This document shows, piece by piece, positions 50,154 through 59,043 of a stretch of DNA of 64,000 nucleotides. The stretch's first letter is position 1. The number at the start of each line of letters is the position of its first letter. The DNA is taken from contig ALYD01000006.1 in assembly GCA_000513555.1 (NCBI GenBank), positions 1-64,000 on the forward strand. The letters are read 5' to 3'. The stretch comes from Lachnospiraceae bacterium JC7 (GTDB lineage Bacteria > Bacillota > Clostridia > Lachnospirales > Lachnospiraceae). A program made the translations under genes and the position numbers. The notes under the pieces are model-generated. The model was not told where the DNA came from and did not search any database. It saw only the letters and a list, made by a program, of their open reading frames with translations.

Positions 50154-51305
50154 CTAGTCGAGTTTTACGAACTTTCCGTCCTTGATGGTTACTTTAATAA
50201 ACGACTTGTCTACATCTCCCTTTTCATCGAACTTTGTATCACCGGTAACACCCTTATAGTCCATGGCTGCGATCTTCTCACGTACTGCTTCTGAATCGGT
50301 TGTACCTGCTTCTTCGATCGCTGTTAAAAGGATCCCTACTGAGTCATAAGCCTGTGAAGTAAGAGCTGAAGGAGCATTACCGTATTTTTCAGTGAAGCTC
50401 TTTACATATGCCTTAACGTCTTCGTTGTCTGATTCCGAGAAGAAAATTACAGGGAAGCATACACCGTTGACTGCATCTCCGCCGAGTTCGATAAGCTGCT
50501 GGCTGTATGAATTTGAAAAACCTACGATCTTTATATCAGGATTTATCTGCTTATACTGCTTTGCTACAGGAGCAACGAGATTGTACATGCCGCAGCAGAT
50601 AACTACGTCTGCACCGGCCTCATTAAGCTTGGTTATGGCAGGTGTATAGTCGTCGGAACCTTCCATGACTTCTTCATGTGCTACCACCTTCGCATCTGTC
50701 TTTGAGATCAGATCCTTAATGATGGAGGAAGTATTGGTTCCCCAGTCGGTCATGATGGAAATGATACCTATATTCTTCTTGCCCAGATCATTGATGGCGA
50801 TGTCAATGCTTGCTGCGCCTTCCTTGGAAATGATCGTGTTATTTCTGAATATAAAGTTTCCTATGGATGAATAGTCCGGATGGGATGATGAAGGTGAGAT
50901 CTCTATGATCTTATTTTCCTGATAGATAGGTGCGGCAGTCATACATACGCCTGAAGCAAAGTGACCGATAACACCGACTATATCCTTTTCGGACACGATC
51001 TTCTGTGCAACAGTTGTGGCTTCCTCGGAAGTATTCTTATCGTCATACTGTACTATCTCTATCTGCTTGCCCAATACTCCGCCTTTTTGATTCCACTCTT
51101 CTGCTTTCAATAATGCTGCGTTATAAAAGCCTATGCCATACTCTGAATTGTCACCTGTCATAGGAGCAGCTACAGCGATCTTGATGGTTTCGCCTCCGGA
51201 GCTTCCGGAGCCTGAACCACTTTCCGGGGCATGTCCTGCACAACCGGCCAACATTCCAACAGTGATTGATGCTGCTAACAAAATAGCAATGTTTGATTTT
51301 CTCAT
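50154..51305 (-). CDS. livK: LIV-type ABC transporter binding lipoprotein LivK
   Basis: First gene of the operon. A lipoprotein signal ends in MLAGC (C22), then a Gly/Ser tether, then a type I periplasmic-binding fold (IKIAVAAPMTGDNSEYGIGFYNAALLKAEEWN...). In this fold the signature SSSHPDYS (about 158-165) lies near the ligand. HAAT binding proteins take amino acids, amides, short organic acids or urea, so the ligand may not be an amino acid. GGAGG lies 8 nt before the ATG. The promoter and dyad sites are just upstream. Confidence 0.94.
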   Translation of the reverse strand: MRKSNIAILLAASITVGMLAGCAGHAPESGSGSGSSGGETIKIAVAAPMTGDNSEYGIGFYNAALLKAEEWNQKGGVLGKQIEIVQYDDKNTSEEATTVAQKIVSEKDIVGVIGHFASGVCMTAAPIYQENKIIEISPSSSHPDYSSIGNFIFRNNTIISKEGAASIDIAINDLGKKNIGIISIMTDWGTNTSSIIKDLISKTDAKVVAHEEVMEGSDDYTPAITKLNEAGADVVICCGMYNLVAPVAKQYKQINPDIKIVGFSNSYSQQLIELGGDAVNGVCFPVIFFSESDNEDVKAYVKSFTEKYGNAPSALTSQAYDSVGILLTAIEEAGTTDSEAVREKIAAMDYKGVTGDTKFDEKGDVDKSFIKVTIKDGKFVKLD

Positions 51306-51336
51306 TAAAAATACCTCCTTATCGTTAAGTTTTATG

Positions 51337-51364
51337 ATTCTATTATGGCACCGACAAAGTTCAA
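51337..51364 (-). promoter_or_regulatory. sigma-A promoter of the livK-dhaKL operon
   Basis: On the minus strand -35 TTGAAC (51359-51364) and -10 TAGAAT (51337-51342) are 16 bp apart. Initiation would fall about 25 bp upstream of the livK ATG. A GG-N10-GC sigma-54 element was looked for and not found. Confidence 0.55.
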
Positions 51365-51376
51365 CAGTCCACGTAT

Positions 51377-51490
51377 TTTGTGCAATATACTTAATTTCGG
51401 AGGATTATACAGCTTTTTATTTGTGCAACCTTATCAGATTGTTTCATTCATTGAAGATTTGTCTCAAAATGACACAACCTGATTTTGAGA
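51377..51490. promoter_or_regulatory. upstream binding sites for the livK operon
   Basis: Two overlapping dyads lie about 100 bp upstream of the promoter: TTGTCTC/GACACAA (51459-51477) and a perfect TCTCAAAAT/ATTTTGAGA (51462-51490). Closer to the promoter, TTTGTGCAA occurs twice (51377-51385 and 51420-51428), 43 bp apart, about four helical turns. The distance of the dyads suits an enhancer-binding type regulator. Confidence 0.45.
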
Positions 51491-51538
51491 AAGTTCGGAT
51501 CCGGTGATCTCTTCCTGACGGGTGATGAAGATTTAACT

Positions 51539-51561
51539 AAAAAAAGCCCCGGTGGGGGCTT
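51539..51561 (-). terminator. intrinsic terminator after the heparinase-like gene
   Basis: On the minus strand AAGCCCC pairs with GGGGCTT, followed by TTTTTTAG. It starts at the stop codon. Confidence 0.85.
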
Positions 51562-53745
51562 TTAAGAGAAAATCAGAGAAACATCTTCTTCTGATGCCTG
51601 AAGTTTTATTCTGTAGCAGGAATGTTTCCATGTTTCCCCGAGACGGGGATCGGTGATGGGGAGTTCTTCTACAGTAATTTCAGAGAAACCGAAAGCATGA
51701 AGTTTTCCGGTATTTCCCACTTTGATGATGTACTGATTCCGGTGGATTTCGTCATGTATTCCGTCGGCAGCCTGCCGGGAGGCTTTGGTTCGGCTGATGT
51801 CTGTACCGGATCGTTCAGATAATGAGGTTTCATCACATATATCCTCTAACACCGGCTTTTCGTAAGTGATGATGTTTTCCTCAAATTTGAGCTTTCCGTC
51901 GTAATGATCCTTAATGATCACAACTTTTTCTTCATATGAAATTTCTTCACAGGATCCGTCGTCCACAGTGCTGTCTCCAAGTACAGAGTCTTTATTGAAG
52001 ATCACGGAACGCTGCAATTTTCCGTCGAGTCCCGGATACGCATTCTGAAGCTCCATGGAGAGGATGGAATGTGTTTCGTCCATCCGGCAGGAAACCTCTG
52101 TTGCCCGGTACTCTTCTCCGTCGTGCTCCATCAGGAGCCTGCCATCCGTGTCATAAAAGCTTGGAAGATTATGGTACCGGGACTGCATGGTCCAGATATC
52201 ATAACGGTCCTTCGAAAAGGTCTTCTGAGTGTAACTTCCTACTCCGAGATCGATGATGAAGGGCCTGTTGTCTTTATACAGGATGAAGCTTCCCACATCG
52301 TTGTGATTGTGGGAGTCTGCATTGTCACCGGCCTTTGCCGCAAGAACATAATGAGTGTCCCGGGTCACCATGAGACCGGTGCTTGGGAACCACGCATCAG
52401 GTGTTACAAGGGCAGAAATATCTGAAGCCTGATTCATCATCCTTTCATGACACCGGGCATTCAGAAGGTGATACCAGAGGTTCTCCTCCGAAGGATTCAG
52501 CCGTTCTGTCCAGGATTCTGACCTGTAATCCTCTGCGGCAAAATTCATCAGGGCATCATCGTGAGTTAATGCTCCGAAAAGATATTCTCTTGCCCCCCTT
52601 CTTCCGGCGTGAGGTGAGCAGTCGGCGAAGTTGATGTAATAATCCTCACCCACATGGACCTTCGAGATGAAGTTCGCGATGTTTCGTATCTTTGTTTCGT
52701 CGGCTGCAAATTCCTTAATGCTGCCTGACCATGGTTTTTCGGTATCATGGGAAATGTCATTCAGGATGCTGAGGCACCCGAAAAGACAGAGCCCCGCATG
52801 ACTGTAATACTGGGCACCCTCGTCGCAACATCCGTCCTCCTCGTATTCCGAAAGGAAATGATGCACTGACTTCACTGCCGACCTGTAGATTTTTGACAGT
52901 TCATCATCACATGGATGCCAATGCTCAGTCCGCCAGTCAGGTGGCTCCACTCTTCCGTTCCGATCCCGGAGCCTTTCGGCTATCTCCACGGACGACATTC
53001 TTCTGTTACTGAAGGTCGTCTCATCATCGGCGTGAGAAGTTACCGCTTTCATTGTTGCCCTTACAGAATCTGTATCGACGGGTCTCGTGAAAGCTGTCAG
53101 AAGAACGTTCTGGGTTATCCACGGAGTCCAGTTGCACATGGGTTCAAGGCCGTTTCCCATCCACCAGAAATGGAAACGTAGATATGGGGCTATGACTCTT
53201 TCATGAAGAGCATTGTCGATAGCTGTACTTATAAAAGGACTTTCATCAAAAAGCACCGGGCGCAGCAAAGCTTCCGCCACGGAAAGGATAGCTGCGGTCT
53301 CTCCGGAAAAAAGGTCCAGGACAGGTCTTGAAGTGTCGGGGATGGTGAACTGTCTGGTATCCCGAATATAGCTGTTATGGGCCGGCAGACACCATGTGGT
53401 CTCGCCAAGTATAAGATAGATCCCGTCTATTATCTTCCGGAGGAATCTCCCTTTAGCTTCTATGCACTCTCCCATAACGAGGGATGTGAGCATCCTTCTG
53501 CGGGTAAAGAACCTGTCCTCAAAATATGTTCTGTTTCCGTCATGGGAGAACCGGAGATAATCAGACATCAGTATCTCGGGCCAGTCCTTTGCGGCAGCAT
53601 CTTCCGCGAGCTTTAGCCGTTCTTCTCTATAGTCTGCGGGGAGACTTTCCCAGAATGAACGGTCACTGATATCAGGGAGCTTCAAAGTTCCGAGGCCGGA
53701 AAGAGCTTCACTATTATCTGAATTTAAGGATTCAAAAGATCTCAT
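51562..53745 (-). CDS. heparinase II/III-family protein
   Basis: A 727-residue protein without signal peptide. The N-terminal half is an alpha-helical toroid; the C-terminal half holds the heparinase II/III segment with DNADSHNHNDVGSFILY (about 478-494), whose His/Asn cluster corresponds to the family metal/substrate region, followed by a beta-sandwich. Members eliminate uronic-acid bonds in acidic polysaccharides and leave unsaturated ends, which are GH88 substrates. A Ser/Arg/Asp-rich loop (about 655-680) interrupts the C-terminal beta domain. CAGGAG lies 7 nt before the ATG. It shares a transcript with the carbohydrate-binding gene upstream. Confidence 0.87.
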   Translation of the reverse strand: MRSFESLNSDNSEALSGLGTLKLPDISDRSFWESLPADYREERLKLAEDAAAKDWPEILMSDYLRFSHDGNRTYFEDRFFTRRRMLTSLVMGECIEAKGRFLRKIIDGIYLILGETTWCLPAHNSYIRDTRQFTIPDTSRPVLDLFSGETAAILSVAEALLRPVLFDESPFISTAIDNALHERVIAPYLRFHFWWMGNGLEPMCNWTPWITQNVLLTAFTRPVDTDSVRATMKAVTSHADDETTFSNRRMSSVEIAERLRDRNGRVEPPDWRTEHWHPCDDELSKIYRSAVKSVHHFLSEYEEDGCCDEGAQYYSHAGLCLFGCLSILNDISHDTEKPWSGSIKEFAADETKIRNIANFISKVHVGEDYYINFADCSPHAGRRGAREYLFGALTHDDALMNFAAEDYRSESWTERLNPSEENLWYHLLNARCHERMMNQASDISALVTPDAWFPSTGLMVTRDTHYVLAAKAGDNADSHNHNDVGSFILYKDNRPFIIDLGVGSYTQKTFSKDRYDIWTMQSRYHNLPSFYDTDGRLLMEHDGEEYRATEVSCRMDETHSILSMELQNAYPGLDGKLQRSVIFNKDSVLGDSTVDDGSCEEISYEEKVVIIKDHYDGKLKFEENIITYEKPVLEDICDETSLSERSGTDISRTKASRQAADGIHDEIHRNQYIIKVGNTGKLHAFGFSEITVEELPITDPRLGETWKHSCYRIKLQASEEDVSLIFS

Positions 53746-53767
53746 AATCTGCTCCTGTGTTTACATC

Positions 53768-53795
53768 GAAACTGACGAATCGATCCGTCAGTTTC
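53768..53795 (-). other. hairpin between two uronide genes
   Basis: GAAACTGACG and CGTCAGTTTC form a perfect 10-bp stem with an 8-nt loop and no T tract on either strand. It lies 23 bp before the heparinase-like start codon and may act on mRNA stability. Confidence 0.5.
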
Positions 53796-53828
53796 CTGTT
53801 TTATCGAGTATTCAGAACAGGCTTCTTA

Positions 53829-54635
53829 TCAGAAGTAACTGTCTCCTGTCTCAGTACCGAAGACCTTTATCTGTGTAAGTGCCGGGAAAGGACTTGGGTC
53901 CGAAGCCTTTATGAGATCCCCCAGAGTGAGCCAGGTGACATTGTCCTCTGTGATCTTGAATTTCTGAGCACTTCCGTCCTCTCTTTTTTCAAGCTTAAGT
54001 ACCTCTTTTTGACCGTTTGAAAAGCTGAGGGTTCCCTCTATCCACCAGTTGTCATGAGGGAAGTCGCAGCGTTCATAGATCCATACCTCACGGATATTTA
54101 CAGGACGCCCGAAATCAAGACGAAACTCCGCATCCGCCCGGCAGTTTATACCCCAGGACTCATAGGGCCACTCTCCATGGGAGCCGTGGGCAATGTTTCC
54201 GTTTATGGCATTGGCGGCAGCAAAGACTGATTCACCGCGGGTCTCGATGTTTGCGCTGGCATGGGGGTATACACCGATATCGTCATGAGGATCAAAGCTG
54301 TTCCCGGTGAGATTTCTGTATATCATGACCTCATGCTCATAGGCTTTTCGTATGTAGACCACATGGCGGTTTCCGAGAAAAGTAAGGGGATTCAGGTTCT
54401 CGCGCTTCTCGTAAAATGGAACCGGATAAAGAAGCTCCTCCTCCGTAACGTAGACAAGAGATGGTGTAAGTACGGAATCTAACTGCAAGACATAGAACTT
54501 CTCTTTCTCAAGGCCGGAAATATGTATCACATCCCCTTTTCTGTATTCTCCGTCAAAGGAAAGTACAGCCTCCTCCGTACCCGATGCTGTATGTTTCGGG
54601 ATATGATCCCAATCGTTATATATTGAAATATTCAA
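53829..54635 (-). CDS. carbohydrate-binding-type protein with discoidin-like domain
   Basis: A 268-residue cytosolic protein. Residues 1-115 are beta-rich and unrecognised. Residues about 135-262 resemble the galactose-binding (F5/8 type C) fold: ANIETRGESVFAAANAINGNIAHGSHGEWPYESWGI, RLDFGRPVNIREVWIYER, ending TQIKVFGTE. It has no catalytic motif that can be named. The start codon is TTG, with GGAGG 5 nt upstream. It directly precedes the heparinase-like gene, so a role in binding or processing the same acidic oligosaccharides is inferred. Confidence 0.7.
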   Translation of the reverse strand: MNISIYNDWDHIPKHTASGTEEAVLSFDGEYRKGDVIHISGLEKEKFYVLQLDSVLTPSLVYVTEEELLYPVPFYEKRENLNPLTFLGNRHVVYIRKAYEHEVMIYRNLTGNSFDPHDDIGVYPHASANIETRGESVFAAANAINGNIAHGSHGEWPYESWGINCRADAEFRLDFGRPVNIREVWIYERCDFPHDNWWIEGTLSFSNGQKEVLKLEKREDGSAQKFKITEDNVTWLTLGDLIKASDPSPFPALTQIKVFGTETGDSYF

Positions 54636-54656
54636 AGTAACCTCCGGAAAAAAACA

Positions 54657-54746
54657 ACAAAAAAACTGCCCTTAGCATATGATGATATCGAATCGTTTCG
54701 CGCTTCGCGTTCCCACGACTTATATCATCATAAAAAGGACAGCTTT
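54657..54746 (-). terminator. long bidirectional terminator with an embedded repeat
   Basis: Imperfect arms of about 30 bp, both ending in A/T tracts outside (AAAAACTG...ATGATGATAT and its complement), close the lipoprotein gene on the minus strand. The apical part carries the 26-bp repeat at 54684-54709. Confidence 0.7.
54684..54709 (+). repeat. 26-bp repeat, copy A
   Basis: GATATCGAATCGTTTCGCGC continues TTCGCG. It matches 23 of 26 bases of the minus-strand copy at 30768-30793. Two of the three differences are a compensatory pair in the CGCGC-TTC-GCG hairpin. Confidence 0.7.
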
Positions 54747-54790
54747 TTTATGCCATGTAAAATTTTTTCTAAATAATGCTAATTATTAAC

Positions 54791-56458
54791 TTATCCTGCA
54801 AAGATTATTCCGTCGAATACCTCTTCGATGTCAGTGCCGTCAACAGTCTGAGGCCAGTCAGAATTGTCTACATAGATACGGGCATATCGTCCGTCTTCTG
54901 TCTCGGCATCCACCCATGCGAAGCCGTTGGTTCTCTTTGGCTTAAGTATCGTACCCTTAGGGAGCTTCTCATCCTTTCCGTTGTCGATTCCATCCATGGA
55001 AAGATCATCCATCACGCTGAGAGTCAGATCCTTCTTGAGAGTCAGGTCTCTGTCTGTCTGGATCCACCACTCCTCGGTCTGTGGCAGAGGTCTTCCGTCG
55101 GCTGTATCGAGCTCATAATGACGGAATATGGTATATGTGCTTAAAAGGGCAGATCTTGTGTACATGATGAAATCTTCAGGATCCACCGGAGTTGTTGAAT
55201 AGAAGGATCCGTCCAGACTGTCTTCTACCTTGGTGGCCTTTTCGCCGTTAAGGTCATAGATGCTGGTGAATTCATAGTCATTATCCGACTTGCTTCTGAT
55301 ATAGAGGAAGGCCCTGTTGTCCTGATACAGGAGGTAAGGGAAAAGTCCGTAGCTGTACTGTATTGGATCGGTAAACTCCTTTCCGTCCAGAGTGATGGTG
55401 ACATCGTAGCAGTCATCCATGTATTCGCCCTGAGAAGCGGTATAGTCAACTGTAAGAGTCTTTTCAGAACCGTCCTTGGTCTTGAAGGTGTAAGGTGTGT
55501 TCAGATTTACAGCGACTGCATAGTTTTCTGAAGTCTTTGTGTACTTGGGAACGATCAGGTCCGGGTAATCCTTGTATCTGAGAACAGACTCCATAGGACC
55601 TACAGCGTATGGTGCCAGATCATAGGCTGCAAATGATACAACGAGTGAGTCATTGGTCAGATTGTAGGTAAGTGACATACCATCAATTTCATCGTATATA
55701 TCACTGAGTGTACCCTTGAGGTTTGGATCGAACAGCTCGTTGTCAAGATCAGGATAATCCTCATGGAGCTTTTTATCGAGGGCATCTATGAGTGCATCCT
55801 TGTCGGTTACAACATCAGATATCTTAAGCACCTTACCGGTTTCTGAATCTATGTTATAGCAGCCGAAGGTCAAGTTTGGATGCGGGCCGTTCATGTTGGT
55901 AGATATGGTGTCGAAAATACTGAATACGACATCGTCGGAACGTGTGACACTGGCATCCATGTCAACAGAGTAATAGTAGCTGTAGGAATCTTCTGACTCA
56001 TCTTCGAAATTCGTGTCGTCAGCAGAGACCTCCTTACACTCCTTCATTAAGGCCTCAAAGCCTTCTTTTTTATCCTTGTTGTAGTTTGAAACACTGTCTG
56101 CCAGTTTTTCATAGAGTCCCTGATACTCTTTGAATTCACCATCCTCGTAGAATCCGATATCAATGGAAGGATAATGTCCTATGGCAATGAGCCTTGAGTC
56201 ATTCGATTTCGGATCCTTGTAAAGATAATCATAATTCTGTTTGCAGTTAAAGTTTATCAGTTCAACCTTGTCAGACTCTTCTGAAGCGCGTTTTGTGTCT
56301 TTTTCTTCTTTTGTTTCCTCCGGAGCAGTGGTCTCTTTTACTTCACTGCTCTCTTTTGTGGGCTCCGGCACCTCTGGTGTGTTCTGTACTCCGCAACCCG
56401 AAACAAGCAGTGCCAGACACGAGGCTATAGCCAGCCTTTTCAAATGTTTTCTACTCAT
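54791..56458 (-). CDS. lipoprotein with DUF3298 (RsiV-type) domain
   Basis: The lipoprotein signal ends in LLVSGC (C22), followed by a Glu/Lys/Thr-rich tether to about residue 65. The middle (about 75-300) matches the DUF3298 type seen in anti-sigma factor RsiV and related lysozyme-binding proteins: NMNGPHPNLTFGCYNIDSETGKVLKISDVV and SFAAYDLAPYAVGPMES. The C-terminal 80 residues look like an SH3-like beta domain (LTLSVMDDL...GTILKPKRTNGFAWVDAE). There is no transmembrane anchor or sigma factor nearby, so it is not a classical anti-sigma factor. GGAGG lies 9 nt before the ATG. Confidence 0.83.
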   Translation of the reverse strand: MSRKHLKRLAIASCLALLVSGCGVQNTPEVPEPTKESSEVKETTAPEETKEEKDTKRASEESDKVELINFNCKQNYDYLYKDPKSNDSRLIAIGHYPSIDIGFYEDGEFKEYQGLYEKLADSVSNYNKDKKEGFEALMKECKEVSADDTNFEDESEDSYSYYYSVDMDASVTRSDDVVFSIFDTISTNMNGPHPNLTFGCYNIDSETGKVLKISDVVTDKDALIDALDKKLHEDYPDLDNELFDPNLKGTLSDIYDEIDGMSLTYNLTNDSLVVSFAAYDLAPYAVGPMESVLRYKDYPDLIVPKYTKTSENYAVAVNLNTPYTFKTKDGSEKTLTVDYTASQGEYMDDCYDVTITLDGKEFTDPIQYSYGLFPYLLYQDNRAFLYIRSKSDNDYEFTSIYDLNGEKATKVEDSLDGSFYSTTPVDPEDFIMYTRSALLSTYTIFRHYELDTADGRPLPQTEEWWIQTDRDLTLKKDLTLSVMDDLSMDGIDNGKDEKLPKGTILKPKRTNGFAWVDAETEDGRYARIYVDNSDWPQTVDGTDIEEVFDGIIFAG

Positions 56459-56566
56459 AATTATCCATCCTCCTATACAATAATAACTATAGCATCAAAT
56501 AAAAATTAAAAAATTAGAAGTTGTTTTAGAAATGCTTACAAAAGAAGAAATATTTTCTCGAGGACA

Positions 56567-56591
56567 TAGCCCACAGCGGGGCTGTGGGCTA
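56567..56591 (-). terminator. possible terminator after the chemoreceptor gene
   Basis: TAGCCCACAGC and GCTGTGGGCTA form a perfect 11-bp stem with a GGG loop 58 bp after the stop codon. No T tract follows on the minus strand. Confidence 0.45.
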
Positions 56592-56648
56592 CTAAAGAAG
56601 GGGTATAAATATTTATGAAAGAGTGGATGTTAGGGTGCATCCGCTTTA

Positions 56649-57611
56649 TCATCTGCCATGCATTCTTTCTACCAGTGGCTCGATCTGCTCGAGGGCATTG
56701 TTCAGATCCTCGAAAACGAAGCCCTTCTTGGTGATATTGGTCATCATGGTCTCTATATCGGATTCTACCTTATCGTAATAAACTGCAGAATCACGTACAT
56801 TGTTTGCAACAATGTCTATATTCTGGTTACAGTCATCAAATACCTGAAGCATCTCCTTGTTTCCGCTTGCGATGTCATCAGAAACAGCATTGATACTGTC
56901 CACTACAGCGTCGGTCTCATTGACCTGAGTCTGGGATTCATCGATAGCCGCTCTTGTGTTAATGATGGCATCCTTCAGCTTCAGGTTGTTGGAATTAAGA
57001 TCGTTCATACTTCTGTCGATGGAACCGACGATCTCCTGAATGTTCTTGGAAAGCTTATTGACTTCGGTAGCAACAACTGCGAAGCCCTTTCCTGCCTGTC
57101 CCGCACGTGCCGCCTCGATGGAAGCATTGATAGCAAGAAGGTTTGTCTGGCTGGCGATCCTGTTGATGGCTCCTACATTCTTGGAAATTTCCGCAAAGCT
57201 CTTCTGGAACTCTTCAAAGACCTGCTCAACTGCAGAGATAGTCTCATAAACGTCGTTGGACTTCTCTCGTACCATATCCATACTTGAGTGAGATTCCTTA
57301 ACAGTTGATGCCATCTTGGTGATGATGCTGTCGAAGCGGTCAACGATCTCCTGAACCCTTGAAAACTGGGTCTGGAAAGAGTTTACAGACTCTGAGATCT
57401 CATCGGATTTCTGACGTACTATATCGAAGGACGCCTGGATGCCCAGAAGATCATCAGATGTCTTTGTCTCCTCACTCTGAAGAAGATTCTTCTGTTTAAG
57501 AGCATATTCACCTATGGACTTTAAACCCTCAAGCTCATCAGTTCTGAAGGATGTGTTGTTGGAAGGAACCGAATAGCCCGTGCTCTGATTATTTTTTCCG
57601 AAAGCAAACAT
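56649..57611 (-). CDS. soluble methyl-accepting chemotaxis-type protein
   Basis: A 320-residue protein with no membrane helix or signal. About 35-310 are predicted coiled coil, and the centre is the receptor tip consensus [25 protein letters not shown] (about 152-176), where CheA and CheW bind. There is no recognised ligand domain; the short N-terminus is polar. The FIST gene lies 16 bp upstream in the same direction, so the FIST protein may be its sensor. GGAGG precedes the ATG by 8 nt. No cheA or cheW is in the window. Confidence 0.9.
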   Translation of the reverse strand: MFAFGKNNQSTGYSVPSNNTSFRTDELEGLKSIGEYALKQKNLLQSEETKTSDDLLGIQASFDIVRQKSDEISESVNSFQTQFSRVQEIVDRFDSIITKMASTVKESHSSMDMVREKSNDVYETISAVEQVFEEFQKSFAEISKNVGAINRIASQTNLLAINASIEAARAGQAGKGFAVVATEVNKLSKNIQEIVGSIDRSMNDLNSNNLKLKDAIINTRAAIDESQTQVNETDAVVDSINAVSDDIASGNKEMLQVFDDCNQNIDIVANNVRDSAVYYDKVESDIETMMTNITKKGFVFEDLNNALEQIEPLVERMHGR

Positions 57612-57626
57612 TGTACATCCTCCTTA

Positions 57627-58721
57627 TTATTCAAAAACTGCAACCACCATGGTCTGGTTTACATGCTGGTTGTCTATCTGCTCACCGCCTCCGATGTTTC
57701 CGATGTGCGGTCCCAGAGAAGCCATGTTCTGAAGAAGTGTACCGAAGAATCCGTTACCGGTATACAGGAGATATCTGTAAATACAGTTTACAGATATAAG
57801 TAAAGACGGCTTACGGACTTCGGATAAGATCTCTCTTACGGTCTCTTTGTTGATGGCATCATAATCGTTTAACTGGAGGATGGATACAGCATCGTTTACG
57901 TTCAAACGCTTAAAGAATGTAAGAGAATTTGAATCTCTCAATTCCTTCTGGGATGCTATGAACACCTGGTCTCCTACTATACGTCCGAATGGGTGCTCGA
58001 GAACACTGTCAACTACCTTGTCAACAGGTACCTGCATCTCGTTGCTGTATACGCTTGCAACAGGTCTGTGATCCACCTCATAGACCTGCTTTTCCTTAAG
58101 ATTGACCTTGGTTACTTTGTGCATGCCATGTCCTTCCATGGCACCGTATGCGATCTCAGAGTAAACCTTTACTCCACCATTTGTGTTCTTCAGGAGCATG
58201 TATGCACAGGCATCAGGATAAAGCTGTCCGTTTACAGTAACAGCCGGAGTCGCTCCTGCCGGATATCCGAATTCTGTTCCTCCGACAACATGTATGCCGG
58301 AATCTCCCAAAGCTATGTTGAGAGTTGTTGTGAGTCGCTCCTCATCATTGGTGCAATACTCGAGAAGTACGGTATTGTCGCGGTTTCCGTTAATGATGCG
58401 GATGCTCTCTTTCAGTATGCCGATATCTGCTGCCGGGCAGGTCGAAAGATTTCTCATGACACCTACATCAAGCATAGCATCGCCGGTGATGGCTGTTACG
58501 ATAAGATTATGATCGGAATACTGGGTATTGAAATAGTTTATTCCACTGACACCTATAGATTGTGCTTTGGGATACTTTCTCTTTAGGAGTGTCGAAATCT
58601 CGGCAAGGCGATCATGATCAGTCATGATGATAAGACCGATAGGATTACTTATTTCACGGGTAGCTTCATCAATTGCGGCTCTGGCATCATGATTTGAACT
58701 GTAGCCTACTTTACTTTGCAT
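57627..58721 (-). CDS. FIST-domain sensory protein
   Basis: A 364-residue protein with FIST_N (about 20-200) and FIST_C (about 220-350) domains; GGTEFGYPAGATPAVTVNG and GGGEQIDNQHVNQTMVVAVF are characteristic segments. FIST proteins are predicted to bind small ligands such as amino acids and accompany signalling proteins. An ATG at 58793 is possible, but CAGGAGG lies 7 nt before the ATG at 58721, which is chosen. It is co-oriented with the soluble chemoreceptor gene 16 bp downstream. Confidence 0.9.
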   Translation of the reverse strand: MQSKVGYSSNHDARAAIDEATREISNPIGLIIMTDHDRLAEISTLLKRKYPKAQSIGVSGINYFNTQYSDHNLIVTAITGDAMLDVGVMRNLSTCPAADIGILKESIRIINGNRDNTVLLEYCTNDEERLTTTLNIALGDSGIHVVGGTEFGYPAGATPAVTVNGQLYPDACAYMLLKNTNGGVKVYSEIAYGAMEGHGMHKVTKVNLKEKQVYEVDHRPVASVYSNEMQVPVDKVVDSVLEHPFGRIVGDQVFIASQKELRDSNSLTFFKRLNVNDAVSILQLNDYDAINKETVREILSEVRKPSLLISVNCIYRYLLYTGNGFFGTLLQNMASLGPHIGNIGGGEQIDNQHVNQTMVVAVFE

Positions 58722-58863
58722 AGAAACCTCCTGAAAAATGAATGACGGTATGGAAAAAATCTCCCCCTCAGCTTCACTCATTAATATATTCACACATCAG
58801 GTCGTCAAAAATCACGGTGTACAAAGGGCTTTGACGACACTCTCACTGTAAATCACATACTTT

Positions 58864-58892
58864 CTATCGGCAGATTTAAATAAAAATAATAC
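58864..58892 (-). promoter_or_regulatory. possible sigma-28 promoter of FIST/chemoreceptor genes
   Basis: On the minus strand GCCGATAG (58864-58871) matches 7 of 8 bases of the sigma-28 -10 consensus GCCGATAA. The TAAA expected about 15 bp upstream is absent (ATTA instead), so the call is tentative. Confidence 0.4.
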
Positions 58893-58975
58893 CTTTTTGA
58901 AAAAAAATTCACAAAAATCTACAAAACTACAGATAAAATGTTTTTTAACCAAAATTTAATAGATGAAATTTTTAT

Positions 58976-59018
58976 AAAAAAGGGACAGATACTCACTCTC
59001 CCTGTGAATATCTGTCCC
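58976..59018 (-). terminator. intrinsic terminator after the YjfB-type gene
   Basis: GGGACAGATA and TATCTGTCCC form a 10-bp stem with a 17-nt loop; on the minus strand TTTTTTAT follows. Confidence 0.8.
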
Positions 59019-59043
59019 GGTTTCTGACCAGAAGGACATATTC

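Larger units (their letters stand above)
58722..59043 (-). other. intergenic region upstream of the FIST gene
   Basis: 322 bp, very A+T-rich between 58870 and 58980. It holds the sigma-28-like -10 box at 58864-58871 and the terminator at 58976-59018; nothing else was recognised. Confidence 0.5.

Noticed and set aside
51306-51540. Sigma-54 (-24/-12) promoter upstream of livK
   Set aside because: TGGCAC-like words occur but no GG-N10-GC arrangement; a sigma-A promoter is present instead.
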